12,068 nucleotides of DNA. Origin: Verrucomicrobia bacterium UBA3841 (lineage in GTDB: Bacteria > Verrucomicrobiota > Kiritimatiellia > RFP12 > UBA1067). The notes beneath the pieces are model-generated. The model had not been told where the DNA came from. It made no database searches and saw nothing but the letters and a program-made list of their open reading frames with translations. The DNA is taken from assembly GCA_002392765.1 (NCBI GenBank), contig DGHT01000036.1, positions 83,602 to 95,669 on the forward strand. Reading direction: 5' to 3'. This document shows positions 1-6,785 of the stretch, in pieces. A program made the position numbers and the translations under genes. Each line of letters starts with the position of its first letter. Positions within the stretch are counted from its first letter, which is position 1.

Positions 1-30
1 CAAGGAGATGCGGCATCCTGCCGCGTCCCT
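1..30. repeat. Direct repeat copy 1 with internal palindrome
   Basis: These 30 bases recur exactly at 258-287. Inside is GCGGCA-TCC-TGCCGC, a perfect 6-bp stem with a 3-base loop, so each copy can form a small hairpin in DNA or RNA. The left end of the window cuts any further extension. It is most likely a dispersed REP-like element; no protein is encoded by it. Confidence 0.85.
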
Positions 31-54
31 TTGCAAAACCTGCTTGTTTGTCTC

Positions 55-123
55 ACGCAAAGTACGCAAAGTTCGCAAAGCATTCCTAAAAAAGAAACTT
101 TGCGCGCTTCGCGAACTTGGCGT
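55..123. repeat. CGCAAAG-type imperfect inverted repeat
   Basis: The left arm at 55-80 is a run of three related units (ACGCAAAG, TACGCAAAG, TTCGCAAAG). The right arm at 98-123 is a degenerate reverse complement ending ACTTGGCGT. The AT-rich centre is 17 bases long. A related element with the same unit lies between pdxS and pdxT at 10352-10417, so this is a dispersed family in this genome. Its function is not visible; it could end or stabilise transcripts, or be a small mobile palindrome. Confidence 0.7.
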
Positions 124-257
124 GAAATATATTCCGAGGGCAAATACCTCTAATGGCAACAATCCCACAATCTCATAATTTCATAAACGAGCGGGACGCT
201 CGTTCCCCCAGTAAGCTCGTCTTCGGATTGGGGAATATGCCGTCTTTGCGGCGATAT

Positions 258-287
258 CAAGGAGATGCGGCATCCTGCCGCGTCCCT
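258..287. repeat. Direct repeat copy 2 with internal palindrome
   Basis: This is an exact second copy of the sequence at 1-30, with the same GCGGCA/TGCCGC hairpin. It is preceded by ATATGCCGTC plus a GCGGC run, a phrase that recurs near 352, so the true dispersed unit may be longer and diverged. Confidence 0.85.
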
Positions 288-411
288 AACTCGGAAAGCA
301 CCACGCTAGCACGCTAGCGCCCGCTTAAGCGACTCGCCTTCCGTTGAGGGATATGCCGTCCCGGCGGCGGCGCTAACTGGTATTTTACACTCATCGCCTG
401 CAAAATGGATG

Positions 412-440
412 TTGGAAATCGCGGATAATTATGATATGAT
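412..440 (+). promoter_or_regulatory. Probable sigma70 promoter for the phosphatase gene
   Basis: TTGGAA (412-417) and TATGAT (435-440) are separated by 17 bases, the optimal spacing. Each box matches four or five of six consensus positions. The local sequence is clearly AT-richer than its surroundings. Transcription would start near 447, giving a leader of about 64 bases before the first ATG at 511. Confidence 0.5.
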
Positions 441-510
441 AAAAGGATAGAAAAGGGAGTCGGCAGGCGCGTGAGCGGCTGCAAGTCCGTTTAGACCGAA
501 ACAATCTGAA

Positions 511-1779
511 ATGTGTATAAAAATGAAAATTTCGTCCAGACCTGCGATCGCTGCGGCGGCGCTTTTTGCCATTGTCGCCTTTGCGGGACGTTCTGAAACA
601 GGGGAAATCACTTTGCTGGCACCCATGGACGGAGCGCAGGTCCCGCTTCTTCCCGCAGCGCAAAGAGCAGTCTTGCGCTGCCCCGACCAGGCTTCGCGGC
701 GCAGTGCCGCGGCGTGCGAGGCGGGGCCGTGGGGGAAGCCTGCAGCGCTCACACTGTTCTGGAAGGCGCACAGGGGCGTGTCCGGACCGTGGAAGGTGCG
801 GATTTCAACAGGTCCGGAAATGAAAGACGGTCTGGACTTCCACATACGCGCGGAAGATCTCGCGCCCCGCTACGACGGAACATGCCGTTTTGAACTGCCG
901 CGCGCGAACCTTGCGCCGGGCGCCAGGTATTGGTGGAGGGTGTGGGGAAATACGCTTTGCTCGAAATGGGGATGCGGTTCGGCGATCCGCGAAAACGGAT
1001 GCGCGTGCGGCATCACGCCGCCGGCGCCGGCTTCGGAAGTGCGTTCGTTCACCGTTGCCGGCGGCGCGCCGCGCTGGATAGAACTGGAAGGGCGCGCCGC
1101 CAACATCCGCGATCTCGGAGGGTGGCGTACGCAGGACGGTCGCCGCATCCGCTACGGAGCCGTTTTCAGAGGAGAGGGGCTCAACGACAACAGCGTGAAC
1201 GGAGAGGCTCCGGGGGCGAACAGGCTTACGACAGGGGATGTGGAATACCTTGTCGGCACTCTCGGCATAAAAACCGATCTCGATTTGCGGACGACGCGCG
1301 AGACGGCCGGCGCCACTGGGTCGCCGCTCGGTGCGCGGGTCGCGTACGTCCACAATTCTTCGCTTGCATACAAGGAAATCTTTTCGCCCGAAGGCATGAG
1401 GGCGATGGCGGATAACATCCGCCTTTTCGCCGACCGCTCGAACTACCCCGTGTATTTCCACTGCATAGGCGGCGCCGACCGCACCGGCTCGCTCGCGTAC
1501 GTGCTGAACGGCGTGTGCGGAGTCTGCAAAGAAGATCTCGAGCGCGACTGGGAATCGACCTTCTACCCCGACGTACCCGATGTCGTGGAGAACGATACCG
1601 GCGCCGACTTCAGCGACGGCACGTTCTGGCGCAGTTCCGTCCATTTCGACGACGGGTTTTCGAAATACCCCGGCGCGACGCTGCGGGACAGAATCGAGGC
1701 GTACCTTCTCGACTGCGGAGTTACGCAGGATGAAATCGCGCGCGTTCGGGAAAATTTGACCGTATCTGCTGAACAGTAA
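511..1779 (+). CDS. Exported tyrosine/serine phosphatase-like protein
   Basis: The protein is predicted to hydrolyse phosphate esters outside the cytoplasm. It has 422 residues. The N-terminus has a basic start and a hydrophobic stretch (about residues 11-25) ending in Ala-Phe-Ala, a signal peptidase I-like site after residue 25. Residues about 32-185 look like a beta-sandwich, Fn3-like (note LAPGARYWWRVWG, 135-147). From about 195 the phosphatase domain begins with NIRDLGGWRTQDGR, as in the Y_phosphatase3 / IphP-like family. The P-loop is HCIGGADRT with catalytic Cys318 and Arg324, matching HCxxGxxRT. Neither the ATG at 511 nor the one at 523 (MKISSRP, a cleaner signal peptide) has a clear Shine-Dalgarno, so the start may be 523. 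The substrate is unknown. The small gene that follows 22 bases downstream is probably co-transcribed. Confidence 0.85.
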   Translation: MCIKMKISSRPAIAAAALFAIVAFAGRSETGEITLLAPMDGAQVPLLPAAQRAVLRCPDQASRRSAAACEAGPWGKPAALTLFWKAHRGVSGPWKVRISTGPEMKDGLDFHIRAEDLAPRYDGTCRFELPRANLAPGARYWWRVWGNTLCSKWGCGSAIRENGCACGITPPAPASEVRSFTVAGGAPRWIELEGRAANIRDLGGWRTQDGRRIRYGAVFRGEGLNDNSVNGEAPGANRLTTGDVEYLVGTLGIKTDLDLRTTRETAGATGSPLGARVAYVHNSSLAYKEIFSPEGMRAMADNIRLFADRSNYPVYFHCIGGADRTGSLAYVLNGVCGVCKEDLERDWESTFYPDVPDVVENDTGADFSDGTFWRSSVHFDDGFSKYPGATLRDRIEAYLLDCGVTQDEIARVRENLTVSAEQ

Positions 1780-1801
1780 AAACAAGAAAGGATCTATCGG
1801 T

Positions 1802-2047
1802 ATGATGACAATGAAGGAACTGCACGACGAATTCTGGCTCCTGACGAAAGGCGTGCTTCAGGATTCGCAGTTGGATACCGACGAGGCGAAGGTGTTGAAG
1901 CGGTGGCTGGAAGAGCATCGGAAGGGGACGGAGTTTGATCCTGTCATAGGCAAACTCGACCGGTTTCTGGCGGATGGATATATCGACAAGTTCGAGTCGA
2001 AGGAATTGATCGATTCGCTCGTTTTCATCCTGCGGTCGATGGCCTGA
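1802..2047 (+). CDS. Small helical hypothetical protein with two similar halves
   Basis: I do not recognise a named family with certainty. The 81 residues are charged and mostly helical, with no signal peptide or membrane segment. Two halves resemble each other: LQDSQLDTDEAKVLKRWLEE (about 19-38) and FLADGYIDKFESKELIDSL (about 55-73), each with D-x-x-(L/I)-D-x-x-E-like spacing. This resembles the TerB-like / EF-hand-like helical modules sometimes found attached to BRCT or nuclease proteins; that link is inference. The start at 1802 is favoured by AAAGGA at 1787-1792, 9 bases upstream. It lies 22 bases after the phosphatase gene on the same strand, so a shared transcript is likely. Confidence 0.7.
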   Translation: MMTMKELHDEFWLLTKGVLQDSQLDTDEAKVLKRWLEEHRKGTEFDPVIGKLDRFLADGYIDKFESKELIDSLVFILRSMA

Positions 2048-2182
2048 GACGGACAGCCGCCCCGCTGCGTGTGAGATAATGATGCCGCCTGCCCGGGAGA
2101 AGATGTGTACATTTACGGTGTGCATTCTTGCCGCAACCCTGTTGCCTCAATTTATATTTATGCAAAATACTGAAAGTTTTGA

Positions 2183-2245
2183 TATAATGTAAGTCGTTGG
2201 CCGTCCACGGTGTACAGCCGTTGCGGACGGGAACCGGTCCGGTAA
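2183..2245 (+). promoter_or_regulatory. purA promoter -10 box and structured leader
   Basis: A perfect TATAAT lies at 2183-2188 in an AT-rich stretch; no good -35 box is seen at the right distance. Transcription would start near 2195. The leader then has CCGTCC-ACGG (2201-2210) facing CCGT (2218-2221) and GGACGG (2225-2230), a ten-pair helix with a 3-base bulge. A second small palindrome ACCGG-T-CCGGT follows at 2233-2243. No purine riboswitch core is recognisable. The hairpins sit 25-70 bases before the purA start, where they could affect translation. Confidence 0.5.
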
Positions 2246-2267
2246 ATGAAAATAAACGTGTTTCATA

Positions 2268-3545
2268 ATGAATACAGTTCTTGTTGGCGCCCAGTGGGGC
2301 GATGAGGGAAAAGGCAAAGTCATCGATTTTCTCACCGAAGAGGCGGATGTCGTCGTCCGCTTCCAGGGAGGATCCAATGCGGGTCACACAGTGGTGGTCG
2401 GCGACAAAAAGTATGTTCTGCACCTCGTGCCCAGCGGAGTTCTGCACAACGGAAAGCATTGCGTCATCGGCAACGGCGTCGTCATGGATCCGTTCGATCT
2501 CATGCGCGAGCTGGAGCAGGTCGAAAGCTGGGGATTCGGTCTCAAGGACCGCTTCCATATTTCCGAGAGGGCGCAGATGGTCATGCAGTGGCATCGGGAG
2601 CTCGACAGAGCCGAGGAGGCGGCCCGGCCCGAAGGCGCGAAAATCGGAACGACCGGCCGCGGCATCGGCCCGGCATACGCGGCGAAAGTCGGCAGGTACG
2701 GCATGCGCGTCGGCGATATCCTGAAGCCCGGGTTCGCGGATCTCGTCCGCGCGCAGGTGGAATCGGCGAATATCAAGCTCAAAAGCCTCGGCGCGCACGA
2801 GATGGATCCGGAGGAGATGGTCAAGCTCTACATGCCGATGGTTCCATCGCTCATGCCGTACGTGACGGACACCGTGCAGTTCATGCACGAGAGTCTCGAA
2901 GCGGGCAAATCAGTCCTTTTCGAAGGCGCGCAGGCTACGATGCTCGACATCGATTTCGGAACGTATCCGTTCGTCACATCCTCCAATCCCACGGCGGGCG
3001 GCGCATGCACCGGTTCGGGGGTGTCCCCGCGTTCCATAGACCGCGTGATAGGCGTCATCAAACTCTATACAACGAGAGTCGGTGAAGGTCCGTTCCCGAC
3101 AGAACTCAAAGACGCGGACGGCGAACAGCTTCGCGTACGCGGCGGCGAGTTCGGCGCGACCACGGGGCGGCCGCGCCGCTGCGGATGGTTCGACGCCGTT
3201 GTCGGCAGGTATGCCCAGCGCGTAAACGGGGTGGATTTCTGGGCCATGACGAAACTTGACGTGCTGGACACGTTCCCGGTCGTCAAAATCTGCACCGGGT
3301 ACAGGCGCAAGGACGGTTTCGTCTATTCGACGTTCCCCGCCGATCTCGATGCGCTGGCCGGCTGCGAACCTGTATACGAGGAGATGCCGGGCTGGATGTG
3401 CGACACTTCCTCGACGACAAAGTTCGACGATCTGCCCGCGAACGCGAAGAAGTACATCGCCCGCATTCTGGAGCTCATCGGCGGGAAGCTCGGCGTTCTG
3501 TCCGTGGGACCCAAGCGCGAGACCACGCTCAGGATCAACATTTGA
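2268..3545 (+). CDS. purA: Adenylosuccinate synthetase
   Basis: The enzyme joins IMP and aspartate using GTP to make adenylosuccinate, the first committed step from IMP to AMP, in the cytoplasm. The 425 residues are the usual bacterial length. The N-terminus has the family signature QWGDEGKGK with catalytic Asp12, and GGSNAGHT with catalytic His40. IGTTGRGIGPAYAAK and the C-terminal GPKRETT are also typical. Family resemblance is continuous from MNTVLVGAQWG to the end, which fixes the ATG at 2268, although no strong Shine-Dalgarno precedes it. The stop TGA overlaps the uppS ATG by one base (TGATG, 3543-3547), so uppS translation is probably coupled. No frameshift or missing catalytic residue was noticed. 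Confidence 0.97.
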   Translation: MNTVLVGAQWGDEGKGKVIDFLTEEADVVVRFQGGSNAGHTVVVGDKKYVLHLVPSGVLHNGKHCVIGNGVVMDPFDLMRELEQVESWGFGLKDRFHISERAQMVMQWHRELDRAEEAARPEGAKIGTTGRGIGPAYAAKVGRYGMRVGDILKPGFADLVRAQVESANIKLKSLGAHEMDPEEMVKLYMPMVPSLMPYVTDTVQFMHESLEAGKSVLFEGAQATMLDIDFGTYPFVTSSNPTAGGACTGSGVSPRSIDRVIGVIKLYTTRVGEGPFPTELKDADGEQLRVRGGEFGATTGRPRRCGWFDAVVGRYAQRVNGVDFWAMTKLDVLDTFPVVKICTGYRRKDGFVYSTFPADLDALAGCEPVYEEMPGWMCDTSSTTKFDDLPANAKKYIARILELIGGKLGVLSVGPKRETTLRINI

Positions 3546-4243
3546 TGCGTCATCTGGCGATCATAATGGACGGCAACGGCAGGTGGGCGAAGGCTCGCGG
3601 CCGAATCCGTCTGCAAGGGCACAGGGCGGGAGCGGATACGCTCGAGCGCGTCATGGGGTACTGCCGCGAGGCGGGCATACGCTACTTGACCGTCTACGCT
3701 TTTTCGACGGAAAATTGGAAGCGGCCGAAAGCGGAGGTGTCCGGTCTGATGCGCCTGCTGTCGTCTTTCATCAGGTCGAAAGCCCGCAAACTCGTGAAAG
3801 ACGGGATTCGCTTCCGTACGATAGGGCGAATCGGCGATCTTCCGGGAAAACTCCAGGGCGAGATTGCGCAGCTGGAGCGGAAAACGGCCGGGGGGGATTT
3901 TACGCTGACTGTCGCCTTGAGCTACGGGGGCAGGGCGGAAATAGTCGATGCCGCGAACAGGTGGCTCGCCTCCAATCCTGCGGCCCCTCTCGACGAGGCG
4001 GCGTTCTCTTCTTTCATGTACGCGCCAGACATTCCCGATCCGGACCTTGTGATCCGCACGAGCGGGGAGATAAGGACAAGCAATTTCCTATTGTGGGAAA
4101 CTGCGTACAGCGAATGGTATTTCACGGACGTATTCTGGCCGGATTTCGGCCGGGAGGAGTTCGACAAGGCTCTGGCGAGCTATTCAAAGCGCGAAAGGCG
4201 CATGGGAGGTGTCAATGAATCCGGTTGCGAAAAGAACGGTTAG
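3545..4243 (+). CDS. uppS: Undecaprenyl diphosphate synthase (cis-prenyltransferase)
   Basis: The enzyme extends farnesyl diphosphate with isopentenyl units to the C55 lipid carrier used for peptidoglycan and surface glycans. It has 232 residues. The opening HLAIIMDGNGRWAK contains the Mg2+-binding Asp9. YAFSTENWKRP (51-61) and IRTSGEIRTSNFLLW (170-184) with AYSEWYF (187-193) are the other conserved blocks. Longer in-frame extension upstream would read into purA in another frame and has no family resemblance, so the ATG overlapping the purA stop is chosen. The C-terminal tail after RRMGG is short. The 3' end overlaps cdsA by 29 bases. Pairing of uppS with cdsA is common in bacteria; placement behind purA is less so. 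Confidence 0.95.
   Translation: MRHLAIIMDGNGRWAKARGRIRLQGHRAGADTLERVMGYCREAGIRYLTVYAFSTENWKRPKAEVSGLMRLLSSFIRSKARKLVKDGIRFRTIGRIGDLPGKLQGEIAQLERKTAGGDFTLTVALSYGGRAEIVDAANRWLASNPAAPLDEAAFSSFMYAPDIPDPDLVIRTSGEIRTSNFLLWETAYSEWYFTDVFWPDFGREEFDKALASYSKRERRMGGVNESGCEKNG
4205..4209 (+). promoter_or_regulatory. Shine-Dalgarno that fixes the cdsA start
   Basis: GGAGG lies 5 bases before the ATG at 4215, inside the uppS 3' end. A possible GTG at 4209 overlaps this site and is therefore an unlikely start. Confidence 0.7.
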
Positions 4244-4985
4244 CGCGCTTGTCTGCGCCGCGGCGGTTGTCGCCGGCCTTTTTTTCCTGCCTGCGGGCGT
4301 AGTCACGGCGGCCGCCGTTGCGCTGGCCGTCCTTGCGCACACGGAAATGGTGGCGCTGGTGGCGAAAAGATGCGAAATAATGGCCGTGCCGTCAGTGATA
4401 GTATCGGCGGCGTTTTTGTCCGTATGCGCGGCTGCCGGCACGAACTCGCTCCCGGCCGTGGTTTCGCTCTTCGCGATAGGGGTTTTCGCGATCGCGTATA
4501 AAGGGGAGAATGCGATACGGGCGTTTGCGGGCACGGCACTGTCGTTTATGGCGGTGCCGTTCATGCTGTCCTACTTTGTGATGTATCCCGGCGAGTTCGG
4601 GGTCAAGTGGCTTTTCTACATCATTGCGATAACAAAGGTTTCCGACATGGGCGGATTCGCATTCGGCGTCGCATTCGGCAGACACAAGATGTGTCCGTCC
4701 GTCTCCCCCAACAAGAGCTGGGAGGGGATGGCGGGGTCGCTTTTAGCTTCTTCGCTCATATCGTGCGCGTTCATTCCGATGACGCATTTCACCGTGCTCA
4801 AGGCAGTGGCATTCGGACTTGTCGCGGCAACGGTCGGAACGATCGGCGATCTTGTGGAGAGCCGCGTGAAACGCGACGCCGGCGTCAAGGATTCTTCGTC
4901 GTTCCTCCCGTCGGGCATGGGGGGATTGCTGGATACGTTCGACTCGCTCGTATACGTTCCGGCGGTGCTGTGGCATTTCATCTGA
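4215..4985 (+). CDS. cdsA: Phosphatidate cytidylyltransferase (CDP-diacylglycerol synthase)
   Basis: The enzyme activates phosphatidate with CTP to CDP-diacylglycerol, the branch point of phospholipid synthesis, in the inner membrane. It has 256 residues with many hydrophobic segments throughout. The C-terminal signature is present as SRVKRDAGVKDSSSFLPSG, then MGGLLDTFDSL. The usual signature reads HGG and DRxD; here His is Met and Arg is Thr, while both Asp residues, KRD and KD are kept. I recall similar substitutions in planctomycete and verrucomicrobial relatives, so it is probably active. FGRHKMCPSVSPNKSWEGMAGS is the conserved middle block. It overlaps uppS and ends just before a strong hairpin, so it closes the plus-strand operon. 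Confidence 0.93.
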   Translation: MNPVAKRTVSALVCAAAVVAGLFFLPAGVVTAAAVALAVLAHTEMVALVAKRCEIMAVPSVIVSAAFLSVCAAAGTNSLPAVVSLFAIGVFAIAYKGENAIRAFAGTALSFMAVPFMLSYFVMYPGEFGVKWLFYIIAITKVSDMGGFAFGVAFGRHKMCPSVSPNKSWEGMAGSLLASSLISCAFIPMTHFTVLKAVAFGLVAATVGTIGDLVESRVKRDAGVKDSSSFLPSGMGGLLDTFDSLVYVPAVLWHFI

Positions 4986-4995
4986 CCGGGAATCC

Positions 4996-5016
4996 CCGGA
5001 GCGGAACGCGCTCCGG
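4996..5016. terminator. GC-rich hairpin between convergent genes
   Basis: CCGGAGCG and CGCTCCGG form a perfect 8-bp stem around a 5-base loop (GAACG). It starts 11 bases after the cdsA stop and lies 36 bases beyond the end of the convergent metallopeptidase gene. An alternative pairing, GGAACGC (5003-5009) with GCGTTCC (about 5028-5034), overlaps it. No T-run follows on either strand, so it is not a textbook intrinsic terminator. It could be Rho-linked or a REP-like palindrome. Confidence 0.45.
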
Positions 5017-5051
5017 CCGGCGGACGCGGCGTTCCGGAGGAGTCTCGGAGG

Positions 5052-5606
5052 TCACGGCGTTTGCCCGTTCAGCCGCCTGCGGCGTTCGCGCCAGTCCGGC
5101 AGGCGCGCGTCCATGAGAGCCTTGAATTTCGGACCGTGGTCGTGCGCTTCGAGATGTGTGAGTTCGTGGACGACGACGTATTCGATCTCGTCTTTGCTTT
5201 TCCCGGCGAGCATCAAAGCGTATGTGACGCGACGCTTTGCATAGTTGCACACCCCCCAGCGCGATTTCATCCGGCGCAGTTTCCATTCGACTCCTGTTTC
5301 GCCAAGGCGCAGACACCACAGCGAGTGCAGTCCGCCGACGAGCGACGCGAGCGCGGCGGCCTCCTCGGGCGCGGGTTCGCGCACGACGGGCGCGGGACGC
5401 GCCTTGACGCGCTCGCGCGTGCGGAGCACCCAGTCCCACTTCGAGGCGAGAAACTCCGCCGCCTGCGCCATCGTCGCGCGCCAGAACGGGACGGTGACTG
5501 CGATCACGCCGCCCTGTTTTACGCGGATTATGATCCGTTTCGCCCTGCGTCGGACGACCGTGACGGACACGCCGTCGACGACATTTTCGCCTGCCGTGAG
5601 CTTCAT
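5052..5606 (-). CDS. YgjP-like (DUF45) zinc metallopeptidase
   Basis: This is a predicted cytoplasmic metal-dependent hydrolase of the YgjP/DUF45 group; its substrate is not established. It has 184 residues. RMKSRWGVC (112-120) is the family's conserved R-x-K-T/S-R-W-G motif. VVHELTH (145-151) supplies the HExxH-type zinc site with His147, Glu148 and His151, and HDHGPKF (156-162) the third ligand, probably His158 or the neighbouring His156. No signal peptide is seen. The ATG at 5606 is chosen because the family resemblance begins there and because it forms an ATGA overlap with the bioB stop; an in-frame extension upstream is arginine-rich bioB shadow. It is therefore probably translated from the bioB message. 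No functional link to biotin is known to me. Confidence 0.9.
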   Translation of the reverse strand: MKLTAGENVVDGVSVTVVRRRAKRIIIRVKQGGVIAVTVPFWRATMAQAAEFLASKWDWVLRTRERVKARPAPVVREPAPEEAAALASLVGGLHSLWCLRLGETGVEWKLRRMKSRWGVCNYAKRRVTYALMLAGKSKDEIEYVVVHELTHLEAHDHGPKFKALMDARLPDWRERRRRLNGQTP

Positions 5607-6544
5607 TGTCCCCGGCGGCCCGCCGTATAGCCTGCCCAGAGGGCCAATTCGCGGTCGTCGTCGAAATCGGCGCCCGGCGTAGTGAGCAAAGGCCCTGCGA
5701 TGCCGGCGGACATGCCGACGTATATGCACTTCGCCGCCGTCTCGTCCGTCATGTCGCGCCGTCCGCCCGCGAAGCGGAGAGGCGTCGACGGGTTGACGAG
5801 CCGGAGCAGCGCAACTGAATCGACCACGCGCTCGGGGTCGAGGATGCCGCGGTTCCCGAGGGGCGTTCCTTCGATCGGATGCAGCACGTTGACCGGGATG
5901 GAGTCCGGCGCGATCTCCTTGAGCGCAAAGGCGAATTCGACCAACTGCCCGTCAGTCTCGCCCATGCCGATGATGCCGCCGCAGCAGATTTGGAAACCCA
6001 GACGCTTGGCCGCATGAATCGTGGCAAGTTTATCCGCCGTCGTGTGCGTGGTGCAGAGCGAAGGGAAGAGCGAAGGCGCTGTTTCAAGGTTGCAGTGGAC
6101 GCGCTGGAGCCCCGCCGCCCTGAGCTTTATGAGGTCCTCTTCGGAGAGAAGCCCCAGCGAGGCGCAAAGGCAGATGTCCGGCGCCGCCTTGCGCATCGCC
6201 TCAAGAGCCGCGCATACATTGTCCACATCCTCCGGCGAAAGGCAGCGCCCCGAAGTGACGATGCCGATCCTGTCCGCGCCGTTGGCCGCCGCCTCCTTCG
6301 CCGCCTTCACACATGCTTCCGTGCCGACCCAGCCATACGTCTCGCATCCGGTTTTCCAGTGCGCGGATTGAGCGCACCATTTGCAGTTTTCGCTGCAACG
6401 CCCCGAGCGGGCGTTTATGATGGAGCAGAAATCGAAATGTTTTTCCACGCACTGCTCCGTAACCTTGTGGGCGCGCTCGCGCAGCTCCCCGCGGCGTTCA
6501 AGCTTGAGGAGCGCGAGCGCTTCTTCTCTGTCAATCTCTTTCAT
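5603..6544 (-). CDS. bioB: Biotin synthase (radical SAM), anaerobe-type variant
   Basis: The enzyme inserts sulfur into dethiobiotin, the last step of biotin synthesis. It has 313 residues in a TIM-barrel radical SAM fold. CSENCKWC (Cys50, Cys54, Cys57) binds the SAM [4Fe-4S] cluster. For the auxiliary cluster, Cys127 (LCASLG), Cys187 (QICCGGIIGMGE) and Arg257 (LRFAGG) align with E. coli Cys128, Cys188 and Arg260. The position of E. coli Cys97 is Gly94 here (IGIVTSGR). Extra cysteines at 101, 125 and 188 are nearby. A biotin synthase class of obligate anaerobes with an auxiliary [4Fe-5S] cluster has been described, and this may belong there. The ATG at 6544 has no clear Shine-Dalgarno. The stop overlaps the next gene by 4 bases (ATGA). 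Confidence 0.93.
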   Translation of the reverse strand: MKEIDREEALALLKLERRGELRERAHKVTEQCVEKHFDFCSIINARSGRCSENCKWCAQSAHWKTGCETYGWVGTEACVKAAKEAAANGADRIGIVTSGRCLSPEDVDNVCAALEAMRKAAPDICLCASLGLLSEEDLIKLRAAGLQRVHCNLETAPSLFPSLCTTHTTADKLATIHAAKRLGFQICCGGIIGMGETDGQLVEFAFALKEIAPDSIPVNVLHPIEGTPLGNRGILDPERVVDSVALLRLVNPSTPLRFAGGRRDMTDETAAKCIYVGMSAGIAGPLLTTPGADFDDDRELALWAGYTAGRRGQ

Positions 6545-6603
6545 TATCAGTTATATTGCCTGTTTTGAGATTCAATTGAACGGCTCCGCAAGATACTTTC
6601 GCA

Positions 6604-6785
6604 TCAGTTTTTATCCTCGAAGAGCCGCACAGACACCTTGAAGAACTGAACGGCACCGGTCTGCACTGGCACATATTACCGCTTGATTTGTATCGCGCGT
6701 CAAAGGTGAACACCGGCGACACGGCATCATCGGCAAAGATAATACCGCCCATCAAGGCAATCACGCTGGCAACAACGCCTCTCAT
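6604..6785 (-). pseudogene. Frameshifted small secreted-protein remnant
   Basis: An ATG at 6785 overlaps the stop of the upstream regulator gene as ATGA. It begins a peptide with a signal-like start MRGVVASVIALMGGIIFADD followed by SPVFTFDARYKSSGN (about residues 23-37). After that the frame becomes Cys/Ser/Arg-rich and implausible. A shift to another frame near 6670-6690 restores YVPVQTGAVQFFKVSVRLF, ending EDKN and a TGA at 6604-6606. Aromatic-FKVxV endings are common in secreted proteins of this kind of bacterium (inference). The likeliest reading is a secreted protein broken by a small indel, perhaps also internally deleted, as the joined product would be only about 58 residues. The parent family is not recognisable. 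Confidence 0.4.

Larger units (their letters stand above)
1..510. other. Non-coding, repeat-rich region upstream of the phosphatase gene
   Basis: I see no credible gene here. The stretch carries an exact 30-base direct repeat, a CGCAAAG-type imperfect inverted repeat, a short perfect hairpin at 186-204 (AACGAGCG, 3-base loop, CGCTCGTT), an 8-base tandem duplication ACGCTAGC at 303-318 and two copies of ATATGCCGTC (about 235 and 352). Such stacks of short palindromes are typical of intergenic spaces where REP-like elements collect. The last 100 bases are AT-richer and hold a promoter-like sequence. Reading frames that cross the region show no recognisable protein. Confidence 0.7.

Noticed and set aside
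471..494. GTG-started leader peptide of seven codons before the phosphatase gene
   Set aside because: The spacing to a possible ribosome site is poor and the peptide has no attenuator-like composition.
2048..2267. Purine or other riboswitch ahead of purA
   Set aside because: Only simple hairpins are visible; none of the conserved riboswitch core sequences I know can be read there.
2025..2888. Long minus-strand frame opposite purA
   Set aside because: purA is unmistakable on the plus strand and the antisense product is a His/Arg-rich shadow.
3256..4218. Plus-strand frame of 320 codons across purA and uppS
   Set aside because: It overlaps two well-identified genes in another frame and is Ser/Arg-rich without motifs.
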